A stretch of DNA of 5,173 bases from Gemmatimonadales bacterium UBA2960. GTDB lineage: Bacteria; Gemmatimonadota; Gemmatimonadetes; Longimicrobiales; Gaopeijiaceae. The position numbers and the translations under genes were made by a program. This document shows, in pieces, positions 3,534 to 5,173 of this stretch (its first letter is position 1; every line of letters starts with the position of its first letter). The notes under the pieces are model-generated. The model was not told the origin of the DNA. It was given only the letters and a program-made list of their open reading frames with translations, and made no database searches. The stretch spans positions 1 through 5,173 of the forward strand of contig DEBI01000147.1 in NCBI GenBank assembly GCA_002348465.1, written 5' to 3'.

Positions 3534-4448
3534 TCAGAATGCGACCCTTTCCAAGCCTCTTTCGGTTGGGCTAAGGGAGAAGCCGAAACATTCGGGGTCT
3601 CCACTTCCTTCATCAAAGGCTTGATGCATCGCCTCAGCCACACCTTCAGCGTCGGACTGATCACACATTGCAATTAGTCCAGATCCTGCACCTGATACTG
3701 TCACTGCCCATGCACCAGCATCTATACCAGCCGAGATCACTGACGAGGCTCGAGGAATCAAGGCCATTCGATAGGGGACATGAAGCTCATCTTGGGCCCC
3801 GATTCTAATCAAGTCAGCATCACCCTCGGCTAATCCTTGCAACAGAGCGACAAGCCTTCCCAATGACGCAGTAGCGAGCCCATGTGAAACCGATTTAGGC
3901 AGTTGCCTCCTAGCCTCATCCGTAGAGACGCCAACCGAAGGCGCAGCGTACGCGAAACCCACTTGGGGACTCAGGGGAAGACTCATCACCATCGGTCCGT
4001 CTTCAGTTTCAGCCACCGCCCTGAGCCCACCGAACATGCTTGGAGCCGCATTATCACCGTGCCCTTCTTCCCTATAGGCACTGTCGAACGTAGCTCCGTC
4101 GTTGCGAGGAAGGCCTCGGACTGCTAGGGCTAGATCATGGCCCGCGACTCGCGCAGCAGCGGATGCACCAAGACCTCTTCCAACGGGGATATCGGAATGC
4201 ATTTTCAGAACGCCCGAAACACTAACGCCGGCCAGTCGGCTCTTGAGTATTTCCGCGACTATATCGGTCTCGTCCTCGGGCAGTGTTCGAAGGGTCCCTT
4301 CACGAACGACCCGAAGAGAACCGGAAGAGTCCGGCGTAAAAGAGACATCCAGAAAACGGTCCAGAGCTAAGCCAAGAGTATCAAACCCTGCGCCTAGATT
4401 GGACGTTGAGCAAGGAACACGCACTCGCGCAGAGCTTAAATCAGTCAC
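3534..4448 (-). CDS. thrB: homoserine kinase
   Basis: A 304-residue GHMP-family kinase that phosphorylates homoserine with ATP to O-phosphohomoserine, the substrate of threonine synthase, in the cytoplasm. The three family motifs are present: VPCSTSNLGAGFDTLGLAL near residues 11-29, the phosphate-binding loop PVGRGLGASAAA near 88-99, and VSGAGSGLIAM near 251-261. EGHGDNAAPSMFGG near 128-141 matches the EGHPDN block of homoserine kinases. Length is normal for the family (about 300). The start is GTG at 4448, with GGAGG (4459-4455) 6 nt upstream. The GTG overlaps the thrC stop as GTGA, so thrB is probably translated by coupling to thrC. Its stop lies 3 bp from the end of the convergent transporter gene. 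Confidence 0.95.
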   Translation of the reverse strand: MTDLSSARVRVPCSTSNLGAGFDTLGLALDRFLDVSFTPDSSGSLRVVREGTLRTLPEDETDIVAEILKSRLAGVSVSGVLKMHSDIPVGRGLGASAAARVAGHDLALAVRGLPRNDGATFDSAYREEGHGDNAAPSMFGGLRAVAETEDGPMVMSLPLSPQVGFAYAAPSVGVSTDEARRQLPKSVSHGLATASLGRLVALLQGLAEGDADLIRIGAQDELHVPYRMALIPRASSVISAGIDAGAWAVTVSGAGSGLIAMCDQSDAEGVAEAMHQAFDEGSGDPECFGFSLSPTERGLERVAF

Positions 4449-5173
4449 CGCGGGCCTCCGTCCAATAATTCCTTCAGTCTTCCGAGATCGGGAGGGATAA
4501 CCGACATTAGCTCATTCCTATTACGAGCGCTCAGGATCGTGTCCGGCATAGACACAGGTTCACAGATCGCGTCCTCGACCACTTCGGGAAACTTTGCAGG
4601 ATGCGCTGTCGAGAGAATAACAACCGGCGCACCTCCAAGATGCTTACGCTGCGCCACGGCGTACGCCACGGCCGTGTGAGGGTCCATTACATACCGATGT
4701 CGCCGATGCACATCTGCGATCGCTCTCAAAGTATCTTGATCTGAGACCCAATCGCCTCCAACATCGACACGAAGTGCGTCGTAGCTCTTATAGAGCCACT
4801 GAATCCGTTCAAGATTGCTCGGGTCACCGACATCCATGGCATTGGACAGTGTTCTTATGGAGTCCCTAGTCTCGAATGAACCACCCTGTAAAAGGTCTGC
4901 TACTCCATGGTTCCTATTGAAAGCCGCGGTGAAGCCCGCGTGAGGCATCCCACCCTCTGAAGCGATCAACCCGGCACACAGATTGCCCAAGTTTCCAGAG
5001 GGAACAACGAAGTGCACCGGCTCTCGAAATCGCCTAGCTGCTTCCAAGTAATACACTGTCTGTGGAAGGAGGCGCGCGACATTGATTGAATTGGCCGAGG
5101 TCAACCCATGCCGTGCGCTAAGTGACGGATCCGAAAAGCACGCTTTAACCATCCGCTGACAGTCATCAAATGT
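4445..5173 (-). CDS. thrC: threonine synthase, C-terminal part (cut by window edge)
   Basis: This PLP enzyme converts O-phosphohomoserine to threonine and phosphate, the last step of the pathway. The frame is open to the right edge, and 242 residues are present, beginning TFDDCQRMVKACF. This aligns with the FDDCQALVK region in the middle of E. coli ThrC, so roughly the N-terminal 200 residues, including the PLP-binding lysine, are outside. Visible landmarks are SANSINVARLLPQ near 27-39, the phosphate-binding loop VPSGNLGNLCAGL near 56-68, LSNAMDVGDPSN near 108-119, DPHTAVAYAVAQ near 164-175 and STAHPAKFPE near 188-197. These are typical of the longer, E. coli-like ThrC type. The ATG at 5152 is an internal methionine, not the start. 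It is followed directly by thrB with a 4-bp overlap. Confidence 0.95.
   Translation of the reverse strand, partial: TFDDCQRMVKACFSDPSLSARHGLTSANSINVARLLPQTVYYLEAARRFREPVHFVVPSGNLGNLCAGLIASEGGMPHAGFTAAFNRNHGVADLLQGGSFETRDSIRTLSNAMDVGDPSNLERIQWLYKSYDALRVDVGGDWVSDQDTLRAIADVHRRHRYVMDPHTAVAYAVAQRKHLGGAPVVILSTAHPAKFPEVVEDAICEPVSMPDTILSARNRNELMSVIPPDLGRLKELLDGGPR
4455..4459 (-). promoter_or_regulatory. Shine-Dalgarno of thrB inside the thrC 3' end
   Basis: On the minus strand GGAGG (4459 down to 4455) precedes the GTG at 4448-4446 by 6 nt. It lies within the last codons of thrC and decides the thrB start as GTG overlapping the thrC TGA. Confidence 0.7.

Noticed and set aside
4102..4500. Plus-strand frame of 132 codons opposite thrB
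   Set aside because: It is Arg/Ser/Pro-rich antisense of a clearly functional GHMP kinase gene, with no independent support.

Overview
The window is bacterial chromosome with three parts. Positions 1-1984 hold a dense plus-strand tRNA cluster: 16 complete tRNA genes plus the 3' half of an initiator tRNA cut by the left edge. Positions 2169-3530 hold a plus-strand gene for a polytopic membrane transporter of the MOP/MATE fold. Positions 3534-5173 hold a minus-strand threonine operon, thrC (cut by the right edge) followed by thrB.

The tRNA order is fMet(CAT), Phe(GAA), Trp(CCA), Glu(TTC), Asp(GTC), Ala(GGC), Leu(CAG), Leu(GAG), Arg(ACG), Val(GAC), Ala(CGC), Thr(CGT), Gln(CTG), Ser(GCT), Ser(GGA), Pro(CGG), Ser(CGA). 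None encodes its 3' CCA, so the host depends on a CCA-adding enzyme. Anticodons starting with C or G dominate, and Glu is the only U34 species. Spacers run from 9 to about 200 nt, and several contain clear hairpins.

The one long gap inside the cluster, 40-240, is the most unusual stretch. It carries a strong extended Shine-Dalgarno, a 24-codon reading frame with three Trp codons and tandem stops (TAG TAA), a series of hairpins, and a strong intrinsic terminator whose U-tract ends only 6 nt before tRNA-Phe. This is either a free-standing small gene with its terminator, or a leader/attenuator controlling the downstream tRNAs.

The transporter resembles MATE-type proteins. From memory, its second half also resembles the eukaryotic ANKH (progressive ankylosis) family. 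Its gene converges on thrB with only 3 bp between the stop codons. ThrC and ThrB catalyse the last two steps of threonine synthesis. The genes overlap by 4 bp (GTGA) with a good Shine-Dalgarno before thrB, so they are almost certainly co-transcribed and probably translationally coupled.

Taxonomic placement is uncertain. CCA-less tRNAs, a G1-U72 tRNA-Glu, moderately high GC and a redundant C34 isoacceptor set fit several non-proteobacterial phyla; I can only guess at something such as Gemmatimonadota or Chloroflexota.
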